Source of the DNA: Acinetobacter parvus DSM 16617 = CIP 108168
GTDB taxonomy: Bacteria; Pseudomonadota; Gammaproteobacteria; Pseudomonadales; Moraxellaceae
Direction: 5' to 3'
DNA: 64,000 nt
NCBI RefSeq assembly: GCF_000368025.1
Contig: NZ_KB849212.1
Coordinates: 880,365 to 944,364, forward strand
Within the stretch, counting starts at the first letter, position 1. Every line of letters begins with the position of its first letter. The translations under genes were made by a program, and so were the position numbers. The notes under the pieces were generated by a model that saw only the letters and a list, made by a program, of their open reading frames with translations, had not been told where the DNA came from and searched no databases. Of the stretch, positions 8,078-16,361 are shown in pieces.

Positions 8078-8877
8078 GTTGCCAGGATCAACAGTCCAAA
8101 TACAATGCGGTAGTAGGCAAATGCGGTAAAATCATGCTTGGAGACATAACGAATCAGGGCACGAATCACAATCAACGCTGAAATAAAGGCAACTACAATT
8201 CCAACAGCCAAGACTGCCATATCATTGCTATGCAACTCATGACGCATCTTGTACATATCTAGCAGACCTGCGCCCATCAGTACAGGAATGCCCAGGAAGA
8301 ATGAAAATTCAGCCGCAGCCTTACGTGAAACGCCGAGGAACAATGAACCAATAATGGTTGAACCAGAACGGGAAGTGCCTGGAATCAAGGCAAGACACTG
8401 AATCAAACCAATTAAGGTTGCCTGCTTAAAGCTTAGATCATCCACTTCCTGAGTTACAATTTGATGCGGGCGGCGTTCCGCCCATAAAATAATAAAACCA
8501 CCCACAATCAATGCGATTGCAACGGTAATTGCATTAAATAAATAGGCTTTTACCACATCACCAAAACTCAACCCAATGATCACGATTGGAATTGAAGCAA
8601 TAATCAGGTTAAGGCTTAAACGGCGGCCCTGTTCCTGCCCTGTGAACGCACCAATCAAAGCCCCCCACAACTTGCCCCAATATTCATAGATCACAGCGGC
8701 AATCGCACCAATCTGCACAGCAACCGCGAACATATCACGCTTTTCAACCGTCCAGAAATCCAGCAGTTGACCCGTTAAAATTAAATGCCCTGTACTTGAG
8801 ATGGGTAGAAATTCAGTAATCCCCTCTACCAAGCCCATAATCGCCGCTTTAAATAGCAATAAAAGATCCATACTCAA
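8050..8877 (-). CDS. uppP: undecaprenyl-diphosphatase UppP (BacA)
   Basis: An integral membrane phosphatase that recycles undecaprenyl pyrophosphate to the monophosphate for cell-wall synthesis; overexpression gives bacitracin tolerance in other species. Both active-site motifs are present: GLVEGITEFLPISSTGHL near the N-terminus and PGTSRSGST around residue 165. About eight hydrophobic segments follow the family pattern, and the 275-residue length is typical. It is in a minus-strand run with tsaB upstream (12-bp gap) and rsmJ overlapping downstream, probably one transcript. Confidence 0.96.
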   Translation of the reverse strand: MSMDLLLLFKAAIMGLVEGITEFLPISSTGHLILTGQLLDFWTVEKRDMFAVAVQIGAIAAVIYEYWGKLWGALIGAFTGQEQGRRLSLNLIIASIPIVIIGLSFGDVVKAYLFNAITVAIALIVGGFIILWAERRPHQIVTQEVDDLSFKQATLIGLIQCLALIPGTSRSGSTIIGSLFLGVSRKAAAEFSFFLGIPVLMGAGLLDMYKMRHELHSNDMAVLAVGIVVAFISALIVIRALIRYVSKHDFTAFAYYRIVFGLLILATWWTGWVHW

Positions 8878-8889
8878 CCTTAATTCGTA

Positions 8890-9573
8890 TTAATTTGCTT
8901 TGCCTTGTTCTGGAATTTTCTTCCACGCATCATCACGCAAATACACAGGCAGCGCATGTTCAGCATCAACCCATTGTTGTTGTTTCGCATATACACGGGC
9001 AATTGTTGCAATATCCTGTGCAGTCGCCATGATCTTCAACGTGCAAGCCTCAGATGAGTCTATTTGCTCTGGCTTAATCAAGCCTGAACCCGAACCAATC
9101 GCGGTAAACTGACAATATTCAGCTGCCTGCTGATAATTTAATAATCTTTCTTCATCTATGGCCTGCATGATGCCATGTTGATCCAGACTAAAGCTAGCAA
9201 TATAGACTTCCTGCATACGTGCATCCAGCACAGCAGTAACCTGTTGCAAGCCTGTTAAACGGTAGGCTGCCTGTGCCAAGGCCTGCAAACTGGATACAGG
9301 AATCACAGGCAAGTTATGCGACCAGGCCAAAGCCTGTGCAACTGCGGCATTAATACGTACCCCACTAAACGAACCTGGGCCGCGACTAAAGGCAATGGTA
9401 GTTAAATCAGCAAGTTGGGTTTGAGTTTGCAACAAGGCCTGTTCAGTTAAGGGCAAAATGGTTTGCGTTTGTGCCTTGGTTCGTTCATCCAGTTGAAAAA
9501 ACAGTTCTTGGGTATCATCCACCAATGAAACAGAACACTGCTCATTTGCAGTTTCCAGTGCAAGCAATTTCAT
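8890..9573 (-). CDS. tsaB: tRNA threonylcarbamoyladenosine biosynthesis protein TsaB
   Basis: TsaB is the scaffold partner of TsaD and TsaE in making the t6A37 modification of ANN-decoding tRNAs. The protein starts MKLLALETANEQCSVSL at the ATG at 9573; a longer frame to 9618 adds 15 residues of no family character, so I rejected it. The motifs SRGPGSFSGVRI and VLDARMQEVYIA are characteristic. The length of about 227 residues is normal. It is followed closely by uppP on the same strand. Confidence 0.93.
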   Translation of the reverse strand: MKLLALETANEQCSVSLVDDTQELFFQLDERTKAQTQTILPLTEQALLQTQTQLADLTTIAFSRGPGSFSGVRINAAVAQALAWSHNLPVIPVSSLQALAQAAYRLTGLQQVTAVLDARMQEVYIASFSLDQHGIMQAIDEERLLNYQQAAEYCQFTAIGSGSGLIKPEQIDSSEACTLKIMATAQDIATIARVYAKQQQWVDAEHALPVYLRDDAWKKIPEQGKAN

Positions 9574-9662
9574 GCAAAAACCCTGAGTGCCAGAAAGAGA
9601 AAAAACGTCGAGTATCATACTCCACTCTAACCTACTAGGCGAGTTGTTCTCCTTTTTAATAC

Positions 9663-9690
9663 AAAAAAGCCAAGCATTTGCCTGGCATTT
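9663..9690 (-). terminator. rho-independent terminator after the gamma-CA gene
   Basis: On the minus strand the sequence GCCAgGCAaatGCtTGGC followed by TTTTTT lies about 25 bp beyond the stop of the gamma-carbonic anhydrase-like gene. The stem is short with two mismatched positions, but the T-run is clean. Confidence 0.6.
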
Positions 9691-9714
9691 ATAGCGTTAA
9701 GTTTAGATCAAAAA

Positions 9715-10245
9715 TTAAAAATGAAACTCTTCCAGATTTAGGAAATTCTTATAATGTTCCGCATAATGCAAAGCGCTTAAACGTAAACGGGCAGCTCCCT
9801 CTTCATCCAGAGTTTTCACCACTTTGCCAGGCGAACCCATCACCACAGAATTGTCTGGAATCACCTTGCCCTCTGGTATAAGGGCATTAGCTCCAATAAT
9901 ACAATTTTTGCCAATCACGGCATGATTTAAAATCACCGCATTCATGCCAATCAATGAATTATCACCAATGCGACAGCCATGTAACATCACCTTATGTCCA
10001 ACTGTTACATATTCGCCAATATCCATTTCAATGCCTGCATCGGTATGCAACACCGCATTTTCCTGAATATTGGAAAAATTACCAATCCGAATCACACAAT
10101 TATCGGCACGCACCACAGCACCAAACCAGATGCTGACCTGACGGCCCAGCTCAACCTGACCAATCACCGTTGCAGTTGGTGCAACCCAGCCATCCCAAGG
10201 CTCATACAATGCTTTTGGACTTAATCCCTGATAGCGATACATCAT
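9715..10245 (-). CDS. gamma-carbonic anhydrase-like left-handed beta-helix protein
   Basis: A 176-residue hexapeptide-repeat protein of the YrdA/PaaY/CaiE group. The repeating [LIV]-G-x-x pattern (VIGQVELG, VSIWFGAVVRAD, IGDNSLIGMNAVI, IGKNCIIGANALI) builds a left-handed beta-helix. The putative metal-binding histidines are in VLHTDAG and VTVGHKVMLHGC, spaced as in gamma-class carbonic anhydrases. The C-terminus (VMGSPGKVVKTLDEE...) is typical. Enzymatic activity has been shown for only some members, so the name is by family. Confidence 0.88.
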   Translation of the reverse strand: MMYRYQGLSPKALYEPWDGWVAPTATVIGQVELGRQVSIWFGAVVRADNCVIRIGNFSNIQENAVLHTDAGIEMDIGEYVTVGHKVMLHGCRIGDNSLIGMNAVILNHAVIGKNCIIGANALIPEGKVIPDNSVVMGSPGKVVKTLDEEGAARLRLSALHYAEHYKNFLNLEEFHF

Positions 10246-10274
10246 GATGAATACTCGACTTGATTAAATACGAT

Positions 10275-10889
10275 TTAAAACTTGGATAATCCAAAATGCG
10301 GTGGATTAACCAGAAACGGCCAATTTTTTTGATAACCCAGACCATACTGAAACAAAGACACCAGCATACGCGCCGTTAACCCCCACACGATTTCACTTTC
10401 CACCTGCATACTTGGAAAATAAATGGATTGACGTGCCAGACGAACCTCATAGGGTAAAGGCGGCGCTTCTATTAACTGTTGTAATGGCACAAAAAAAATA
10501 CGGTCTATTTCTGTGGGCTGGGCAATCAGTTCCACTTGGGCAGGAATCAAGCCAACGATTGGCTTAACCGATAACCCACTTCGCGCACGCTGAATCGGTA
10601 AGTCACCCAAAAGCTTGACATCAAATGGATTGAGCGCGGTCTCCTCATGTGCCTCACGCAAGGCCACCACAATATTGCTGGTATCACTTGGATCACGCTT
10701 GCCACCTGGGAATGAAACCTCTCCCGCATGTTGTGACAACTGCATGGAACGGCGGGTCAGCAAGACTTTCGGTTGGACTTCCTGAGTTATTGCAATCAAG
10801 ACTGCGGCATCTGCCTGCTGGATTCGTTTGGAAAAACGCAACCGTTGTTGTAAAAGCTGTATTAACGACGGCTGTTCCATATCACTCAT
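10275..10889 (-). CDS. Nudix hydrolase, CoA pyrophosphatase (NudL) type
   Basis: A 204-residue Nudix protein. The Nudix box is visible as GGKRDPSDTSNIVVALREAH followed by EET, matching Gx5Ex7REUxEE loosely (the first Glu position is Asp). The upstream LLTRRSMQLSQHAGEVSFPGG motif is the signature of the CoA pyrophosphatase (UPF0035/NudL) subgroup, which cleaves CoA to phosphopantetheine and 3',5'-ADP. The start may be M1 or M4 (MEQPSLIQLL). It is followed by the gamma-CA gene on the same strand after 29 bp. Confidence 0.85.
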   Translation of the reverse strand: MSDMEQPSLIQLLQQRLRFSKRIQQADAAVLIAITQEVQPKVLLTRRSMQLSQHAGEVSFPGGKRDPSDTSNIVVALREAHEETALNPFDVKLLGDLPIQRARSGLSVKPIVGLIPAQVELIAQPTEIDRIFFVPLQQLIEAPPLPYEVRLARQSIYFPSMQVESEIVWGLTARMLVSLFQYGLGYQKNWPFLVNPPHFGLSKF

Positions 10890-11000
10890 CTCTTCTTGTT
10901 ACTTTCCTGATAAATCATCATAGCTGAAATTTGAGTTGTCAGTATAGATGATGATGCGAACAGATAAAAATTCAGTTATGCTGGGCTATCTCTACGGCTG

Positions 11001-11558
11001 ATGATAATTATGAGCTTTTGTGTTGCATGCGGACATCAAACTGAGGCAAAAATTCCACTGGGTGATCATAAATTACGTTTGGTTTGCACAAATTGCGGCA
11101 ATATTCATTATGAAAATCCCAAAGTAATCTGTGGTGCTTTAGCGCTTTGGGACAACAAGGTATTACTTTGCCGTCGGGCAATTGAACCCCGCTATGGTTT
11201 ATGGACCTTACCCGCTGGTTATATGGAGCTGTTTGAAACCATGGAGCAGGGCGCAGCGCGTGAAACCCGTGAAGAGGCCGAGGCAGAGGTTGAGATTGAA
11301 CAGCTTTACTGTATGTACAATATCCCCCGTATTGGGCAAATCTACGTCTTGTTCAAGGCACAATTAAAACAGGGACTATTTGGTGCTGGTGAAGAAAGCC
11401 TTGAATGTCGCTTATTTGAAGAACATGAAATTCCCTGGACGGAACTTGCCTTTCCGAGCGTAGAGCAAACATTAAGACATTATTTTACCGATCGTAAAAA
11501 TGGGTTATTTCCATCTCATTTAGAAACATTGGGAACGCGTTTAGATCATACAGGTTAA
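11001..11558 (+). CDS. Zn-ribbon Nudix hydrolase
   Basis: This 185-residue protein has an N-terminal zinc ribbon (CVACG...CTNCG) followed by a Nudix domain with box GYMELFETMEQGAARETREE then A-E-A. The zinc-ribbon/Nudix arrangement resembles NudC-like NADH pyrophosphatases but is shorter and lacks the NudC N-terminal domain; substrate is not predictable. Translation may begin at 11001 or at the ATG at 11010 (MSFCVACG). It is transcribed away from the CoA-type Nudix gene. An IS605-type element is inserted 1-2 bp after its stop codon, so any native terminator has been displaced. Confidence 0.85.
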   Translation: MIIMSFCVACGHQTEAKIPLGDHKLRLVCTNCGNIHYENPKVICGALALWDNKVLLCRRAIEPRYGLWTLPAGYMELFETMEQGAARETREEAEAEVEIEQLYCMYNIPRIGQIYVLFKAQLKQGLFGAGEESLECRLFEEHEIPWTELAFPSVEQTLRHYFTDRKNGLFPSHLETLGTRLDHTG

Positions 11559-11559
11559 A

Positions 11560-12757
11560 TTGACATCCTCCCCGACCTAAAGGACGGGGATTCCTCCTGC
11601 GAGACGCTCATGTCCGAGCGCAAGAATATTCAGTGCGGAATTTACATCCCGATCATGGAGCGTACCGCACTCCATACACTGCCATTCTCTTATTCCTAAG
11701 CCTGCTCTACCTTTCGGACTACTGGAGCGTGAGCCACAGCACGAACAAATTTGGGTGGTATAGGCTTCATTGACTTCTTCATAACATACCCCTGCGTTCT
11801 CGCATTTATACTTGAGCATGGTTCTTAGTGTTGTCCAACTGGCATCTAATACAGACTTGGCTAGTTTGGTCTGCGCTAGTGCTTTGGCATTCACATTGCC
11901 AACGAAGATTGCTGCATGTTCATTCACCAGTTTATGGCTGAATTGATGCAGCATGTTTTGACGTATATTTTTAATCTTGGCGTGAATTGCTTTGACACGT
12001 TTCTTATTTCTAGCTCGTTGGGCTATGCCAAGTTTTTGTTCATATTGGCGATAGATTTTAGGGGCTTTGAGTTTCACACCATCTGAGCATGTTGCAAGGT
12101 CTTTTAGCCCTAGATCAATGCCAATGGCTGTGGTTGATGTTGTTTTCTCTATCTTTGGTGCTTCTACAACTAAACAGACATACCAACGCCCACGACTATC
12201 CTCAACAAATGAGCCTGTTTTAACATTGTATTTGCTTAGTCCGTAGCTGTCCCATAGTTTGAATTGGTGCTTGCCATATTGAACATAGCCATCAGCATAT
12301 TTGATTGCTACTTTCTTGAACGGTATCCAGCCCAATGAACGCCTAGCTGATTTTTTATTGCTGACTCGCCATTTCAGTTTTGCTTTTTTGAATTGCTTGC
12401 GTCTTGTCACTAATTCTTCTGTGACCGCCTGAATCGTTTGGCTATGCAAATTACATTCTTTCGATGTGCCTTTTGTGTATTTGGCAATGTCGTATGCTGA
12501 AAAGAATTGTTGTTTGCGTTGTAGATGCTTGAAACACAAATCATTGACATAATTCCAAACAAAGTTTACCTCCAACGCTAGTTGGTCTAGCATCTTGCAA
12601 TGTTTGTCTTTTATTCGTAATTTGAGTGTCTTCATACAATTATTTTAACCGTATTTTTCTTAATAGTGATTATAGCAAAAGTATTTAAAACGACATTTCA
12701 TGTCGTATGGCTTACGCCAGTCGCTTATATCCTCGGGCTAAACCCCGAGGTTTTACG
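11560..12757 (-). mobile_element. IS200/IS605-type (tnpB-only, IS1341-like) element
   Basis: About 1.2 kb, with tnpB on the minus strand and no tnpA. The end downstream of tnpB carries the hairpin CCCCG-ACCTAAAGGA-CGGGG and terminates in TCAA (minus strand), the type of right-end cleavage tetranucleotide known in IS608-like elements. The other end carries CCTCGGG-CTAAA-CCCCGAGG and ends TTTTACG. Both ends are shared with the 316-bp derivative at 2667-2982. The right end overlaps the 3' end of tnpB, where a guide (omega/re)RNA is expected for active TnpB systems. No target duplication is expected for this family. Mobility would require a TnpA from elsewhere. Confidence 0.88.
11577..12635 (-). 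CDS. tnpB: TnpB, RNA-guided nuclease of IS605 type, non-canonical RuvC-II
   Basis: A 352-residue TnpB with N-terminal helical domain, a RuvC-like domain split around a zinc finger, and the usual order of motifs. RuvC-I is GIDLG (Asp174). The zinc finger is CSCC (297-300) with CMEC (320-323). RuvC-III is DRDVNSALNI (Asp330). The RuvC-II position, usually I/V-E-D-L/N, reads VGNVN at 245-249, so the canonical catalytic Glu is Gly. Acidic residues at EEVNE (286-290), just before the zinc finger, could supply a relocated carboxylate. The gene is full length without frameshifts. There is no adjacent tnpA. Confidence 0.9.
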   Translation of the reverse strand: MKTLKLRIKDKHCKMLDQLALEVNFVWNYVNDLCFKHLQRKQQFFSAYDIAKYTKGTSKECNLHSQTIQAVTEELVTRRKQFKKAKLKWRVSNKKSARRSLGWIPFKKVAIKYADGYVQYGKHQFKLWDSYGLSKYNVKTGSFVEDSRGRWYVCLVVEAPKIEKTTSTTAIGIDLGLKDLATCSDGVKLKAPKIYRQYEQKLGIAQRARNKKRVKAIHAKIKNIRQNMLHQFSHKLVNEHAAIFVGNVNAKALAQTKLAKSVLDASWTTLRTMLKYKCENAGVCYEEVNEAYTTQICSCCGSRSSSPKGRAGLGIREWQCMECGTLHDRDVNSALNILALGHERLAGGIPVL

Positions 12758-13025
12758 CTCCAATGGATAAACGGCATTATCTGATTAATAGCAATCAATA
12801 GACTTTTTATTCTACAACATATTGATAATTATAATTTTTATACAAAATCTTTTTAAATCAACCTGAATATTTTGAACTTCTGTCTGTTAATCGGCAGAAT
12901 TTTCGTTTTGAGAATGTAAACAAAATCTCTTTTTAACTTAAAATTGATAACAATCGTCAAAATCAAGTTTTTCGGTATTCACTTTCTAAGCCATACTTTC
13001 TCTACAAGTGACAATAAGCTTAATT

Positions 13026-13637
13026 TTATTGCCCTATGCCCTGTTCAGCTTGTGCAATTTCTGCCTGCTTCGCCAGCCATTGCTGCATATCTTCATTTTT
13101 TACCCGATCATAGATTTCTGAGACTTTAACCGTTAAATCAATCGACTGAAAATGGACATCTTCATCTAAATAAAAATGTTGAGACTGCCAGCCGTTAGAA
13201 AGACGCTGGATTTCCACATCGACAAAATCCTGTTCGATCAACACATATTCCTGTAAAGTCGGAATAGTAAGGTAAAGATCACGTTTCAGTGTCTTGTCTT
13301 TTTGGCGGGTGGATTTTGAGAGCACCTCAACAATGAGGGTTGGGTTTTCGGTATAATAATCCTGTTCATCTTCACTGCAATCAATGATTGCATCAGGATA
13401 AAAGTAGTTTTTTCCGACTTTGAGTTTCATATCTGAACCAAAAGGTTGGCATGGTTTACCTTTGAGGTGACCCAATAATAACCCCAACATATTATCTGCT
13501 AAACGAACATGGTTCCGATGTGCGCCCGCCATTGCGTAAACTTCGCCATCGATATATTCATGTTTGATATCAGTCAATAATTCGCCCTCAAGGTATTCCT
13601 GTTCACTGATATATGGTTGTGGTTGAATGACTGCCAT
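13026..13637 (-). CDS. Uma2-family (DUF820) restriction-endonuclease-like protein
   Basis: A 203-residue protein of the Uma2 family, which has a PD-(D/E)XK nuclease fold. Visible landmarks: the N-terminal SEQEYLEGELLTDIKHEYIDGEVYAM region, PDAIIDCSE (the conserved Asp) and TLIVEVLSKSTRQKDKTLKR (E-x-L/S-x-S/K active-site-like segment). Members are very abundant in cyanobacteria and scattered elsewhere, usually without known function. It is a stand-alone gene divergent from pabB, close to the IS605-type element, so it may be part of the local accessory DNA. Confidence 0.85.
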   Translation of the reverse strand: MAVIQPQPYISEQEYLEGELLTDIKHEYIDGEVYAMAGAHRNHVRLADNMLGLLLGHLKGKPCQPFGSDMKLKVGKNYFYPDAIIDCSEDEQDYYTENPTLIVEVLSKSTRQKDKTLKRDLYLTIPTLQEYVLIEQDFVDVEIQRLSNGWQSQHFYLDEDVHFQSIDLTVKVSEIYDRVKNEDMQQWLAKQAEIAQAEQGIGQ

Positions 13638-13724
13638 TTTGCTGCCCTAATACCCAAAATGTTTATTCTATTTTAGAGTGTAGTACACTAGCATATCCTT
13701 GTGTATGCCAATGTATTTCTTTTT

Positions 13725-15080
13725 ATGTCCCAGTTTTTGCAAAAGTTAAACATACAAAATAATGCCGTATCTGCACTTTTGCTCCAGCTTCAGGATTTAA
13801 CTGGCTTGGTCTATCTCCATGATCAAAATTTTCCTGTTATTGCATTTCTACCCAAAGCTTTTTTAAAATTTCAGCAGTCAACGCTGATACAGTTTCATCA
13901 AATTGAATTTAATCAATATCAAATAAATCAAGATGTAACATCAGTGATTGAATTTTCAAATTTCAATCATTCACAAGAATACCCAGAGCACGACATTTCT
14001 TTCAATGGTGGTTATATTGGCTTCTTTAGCTATGACTATAGTGCAGATCAATTTATTGATGTTTTTAGTCATCCACAACCCAGCTTTTTTCTAGGTGAAT
14101 ATTCTACTTTTTTAAAGTTTCAGGATGGCGCATGGTATTTTTATAGTGATGAGGAACAAGCGCAAAATATTTATAAAAGCATTTCCAGACTGCTAAACCA
14201 AGCCCAAGAAAATGAATTAGCCACACTTCAACTCTTAAAAAAGTGCGCTTCCCGTTGGTCAAAAGAACAATATTTTGACGCATTCAATCAGGTTCAGGAG
14301 TACATCAAGGCAGGTGATTGTTATCAAATCAATTTAACACAAGAATTTAAGGCAACAGCACAAGGTACACTATTAAGTAAAGCTGAAGAATTATGGCAAT
14401 TGACCCATGCACCGTATGCAGGTTATTTAAAGCTTGATGATTTTGAGCTACTCAGTTGTTCACCTGAGTTATTTATCGAATTTCAGCATGAGAGAAAAAT
14501 CAAGACCCGACCAATTAAGGGAACCATGCCACGCTTTGATGATCCCAAACAGGATCAAGCATCCAAAGCCAAACTCAGTAACTCTGAAAAAGATCAGGCT
14601 GAAAATGTCATGATTGTGGACCTGTTGCGTAATGACCTCAGTGTTTATGCTGAAATTGGTTCAGTAAAGACAACTAAACTCTTTGAAATTGAAAGCTTCA
14701 ATCAGGTTCACCACATGGTTAGTGAAATCACGGCAACTTTAAAGCAAGATATCAACCCAATACAGATGCTATTGTCTGCCCTACCTGGTGGTTCAATTAC
14801 GGGCGCACCCAAAATTCGTGCCATGCAGATTATTGAGGAACTAGAGGGTGCATCAAGAGGTGCGTATTGTGGCAGTTTGGGTTATTTCAATTTTGATGGT
14901 ACGGGACGCTGGAATATCCTGATTCGTAGTATTCAAAAGTATCAGGATCAATTATCGGTCTGGGCAGGTGGTGGCATTACGGTTGCTTCTGATGCCGAAG
15001 CCGAGTACCAAGAATGCTTTGATAAAATTTCTGCCATGCTTGATTTGCTCAACACATGGCAGAAAAATGAGGCTTCATAA
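13725..15080 (+). CDS. pabB: aminodeoxychorismate synthase component I
   Basis: PabB converts chorismate to 4-amino-4-deoxychorismate, using ammonia from PabA, in folate synthesis. The chorismate-binding domain occupies the C-terminal 260 residues: CYQINLTQEF, SCSPELFIEF, the signature TRPIKGTMPR, IVDLLRNDLS, ALPGGSITGAPK and VWAGGGITVASD. PIKGT, rather than the TrpE-type motif, supports PabB over anthranilate synthase. I prefer the ATG at 13725 (MSQFLQKLN); a GTG at 13701 is also in frame and neither has a clear Shine-Dalgarno. It is alone on its strand; pabA is not in the window. Confidence 0.92.
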   Translation: MSQFLQKLNIQNNAVSALLLQLQDLTGLVYLHDQNFPVIAFLPKAFLKFQQSTLIQFHQIEFNQYQINQDVTSVIEFSNFNHSQEYPEHDISFNGGYIGFFSYDYSADQFIDVFSHPQPSFFLGEYSTFLKFQDGAWYFYSDEEQAQNIYKSISRLLNQAQENELATLQLLKKCASRWSKEQYFDAFNQVQEYIKAGDCYQINLTQEFKATAQGTLLSKAEELWQLTHAPYAGYLKLDDFELLSCSPELFIEFQHERKIKTRPIKGTMPRFDDPKQDQASKAKLSNSEKDQAENVMIVDLLRNDLSVYAEIGSVKTTKLFEIESFNQVHHMVSEITATLKQDINPIQMLLSALPGGSITGAPKIRAMQIIEELEGASRGAYCGSLGYFNFDGTGRWNILIRSIQKYQDQLSVWAGGGITVASDAEAEYQECFDKISAMLDLLNTWQKNEAS

Positions 15081-15111
15081 TCGTTACAAATAGGGCGTAT
15101 GCAATACGCCC

Positions 15112-16203
15112 CTACGATAATATGTCCGTTTTGAGTGTATCGACTAAACGCTGATTTTGCTCATCTGTGCCAATGGTAATTCGCAGGAATTGATCAATTC
15201 TTGGTTTATTGAAATAACGGACAATAATGCCCTGCTCACGGAGTTGCTGTGCAAGCTTGGCGGCTTCATATTGCGGATGTGTGGCAAAAATAAAATTGGC
15301 TTTTGATGGCAATATCTTAAAGCCTAAAGCCACGAGATCATCAACTAATTTTTCTCGACTCTCAATTACTTTGGCACATTGCGCTTCAAAATAAGCTTGA
15401 TCTTCAAATGAAGCCACTGCTGCTGCAATCGCAAAGCGGTCGATTGGATAAGAATTAAAACTATTCTTCACTGCTTCAAGTGCTGCAATCAAATGGCTTT
15501 GTGCAATTGCAAAACCTACACGCAAACCCGCGAGTGAACGTGACTTGGAGGTTGTTTGACAAACCACCAGATTCTCATATTGATTCACAAGCTGAACCGC
15601 AGATTCAGCACCAAAATCGACATAGGCTTCATCAATGACAACCACACGATCTGGATTGGCCTGCAAAATTTGTTCAATTTGTTGCAAACCCAATGCAATA
15701 CTGGTTGGCGCATTAGGATTAGTAATAATAATGCCGCCATTTTCCTGCTGATAATCTGAAACATCAATTTCAAAATTTTCATTCAAAGGTATCTGCTTGG
15801 TCTGGATACCAAAGAACTGACTATAAACTGGATAAAAGCTATAGGTAATGTCAGGATAGAGTACAGGTTGTTTCTGGATAAAGAATGCCTTGAAAATATG
15901 GGCTAGAACTTCATCCGAGCCATTACCCACAAAAACCTGATCAAGTTCAACTTTTTGCTGATTGGCAATTGCTTGCTTTAAGGCTGTGGCATCAGGGTCA
16001 GGGTATAAACGCAAGGCATCGGCCTGATTTTCCAAAACTGCCTGCACCACTTCCACAACTTTTGGTGATGGTGGATATGGGTTTTCATTGGTATTGAGTT
16101 TGAGCAAATTCTGGATTTTTGGTTGTTCACCTGGCACATAAGGCTCTAATTCGCGAACTTCTGGACTCCAAAAACGCATTTGTTGTGTTGTGATCTTTGA
16201 CAT
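15112..16203 (-). CDS. hisC: histidinol-phosphate aminotransferase
   Basis: A PLP-dependent class I/II aminotransferase that converts imidazole-acetol phosphate to histidinol phosphate. The 363-residue protein shows LNTNENPYPPSP, NGSDE, NPNAPTS, VIDEAYVDFG and the PLP-lysine motif TTSKSRSLAGLRVG, with the substrate-binding Arg in FLRITIG near the C-terminus. It lies downstream of hisD on the same strand, but the 158-bp gap holds a pair of GA-rich inverted repeats, so the two may be partly uncoupled. Confidence 0.95.
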   Translation of the reverse strand: MSKITTQQMRFWSPEVRELEPYVPGEQPKIQNLLKLNTNENPYPPSPKVVEVVQAVLENQADALRLYPDPDATALKQAIANQQKVELDQVFVGNGSDEVLAHIFKAFFIQKQPVLYPDITYSFYPVYSQFFGIQTKQIPLNENFEIDVSDYQQENGGIIITNPNAPTSIALGLQQIEQILQANPDRVVVIDEAYVDFGAESAVQLVNQYENLVVCQTTSKSRSLAGLRVGFAIAQSHLIAALEAVKNSFNSYPIDRFAIAAAVASFEDQAYFEAQCAKVIESREKLVDDLVALGFKILPSKANFIFATHPQYEAAKLAQQLREQGIIVRYFNKPRIDQFLRITIGTDEQNQRLVDTLKTDILS

Positions 16204-16218
16204 TTTATATTCTCTTTT

Positions 16219-16320
16219 ACCCTCTCCTAACCTCTCCCAAAGGGAGAGGAATCTTCAAACTTATTCCACATGTATAGTGACAAGTCCCCTCTCCTTCTAG
16301 GAGAGGGTTAGGGAGAGGTT
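16219..16320. repeat. pair of inverted GA/CT-rich intergenic repeats
   Basis: Between hisD and hisC there are two hairpins. The first is CCTCTCCC-AAA-GGGAGAGG (about 16231-16249). The second is CCCTCTCC-TTCTA-GGAGAGGG (16287-16307), continued by TTAGGGAGAGG. The two units are in inverted orientation to each other: CTCTCCTAACCTCTCCC is near-complementary to GGGTTAGGGAGAGG. This looks like a REP/BIME-like or non-autonomous palindromic repeat. A distant small version occurs at 3024-3044. Confidence 0.7.
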
Positions 16321-16361
16321 TATATTTGTTATAACATTAAGCAATGACACACGTTGCACAT

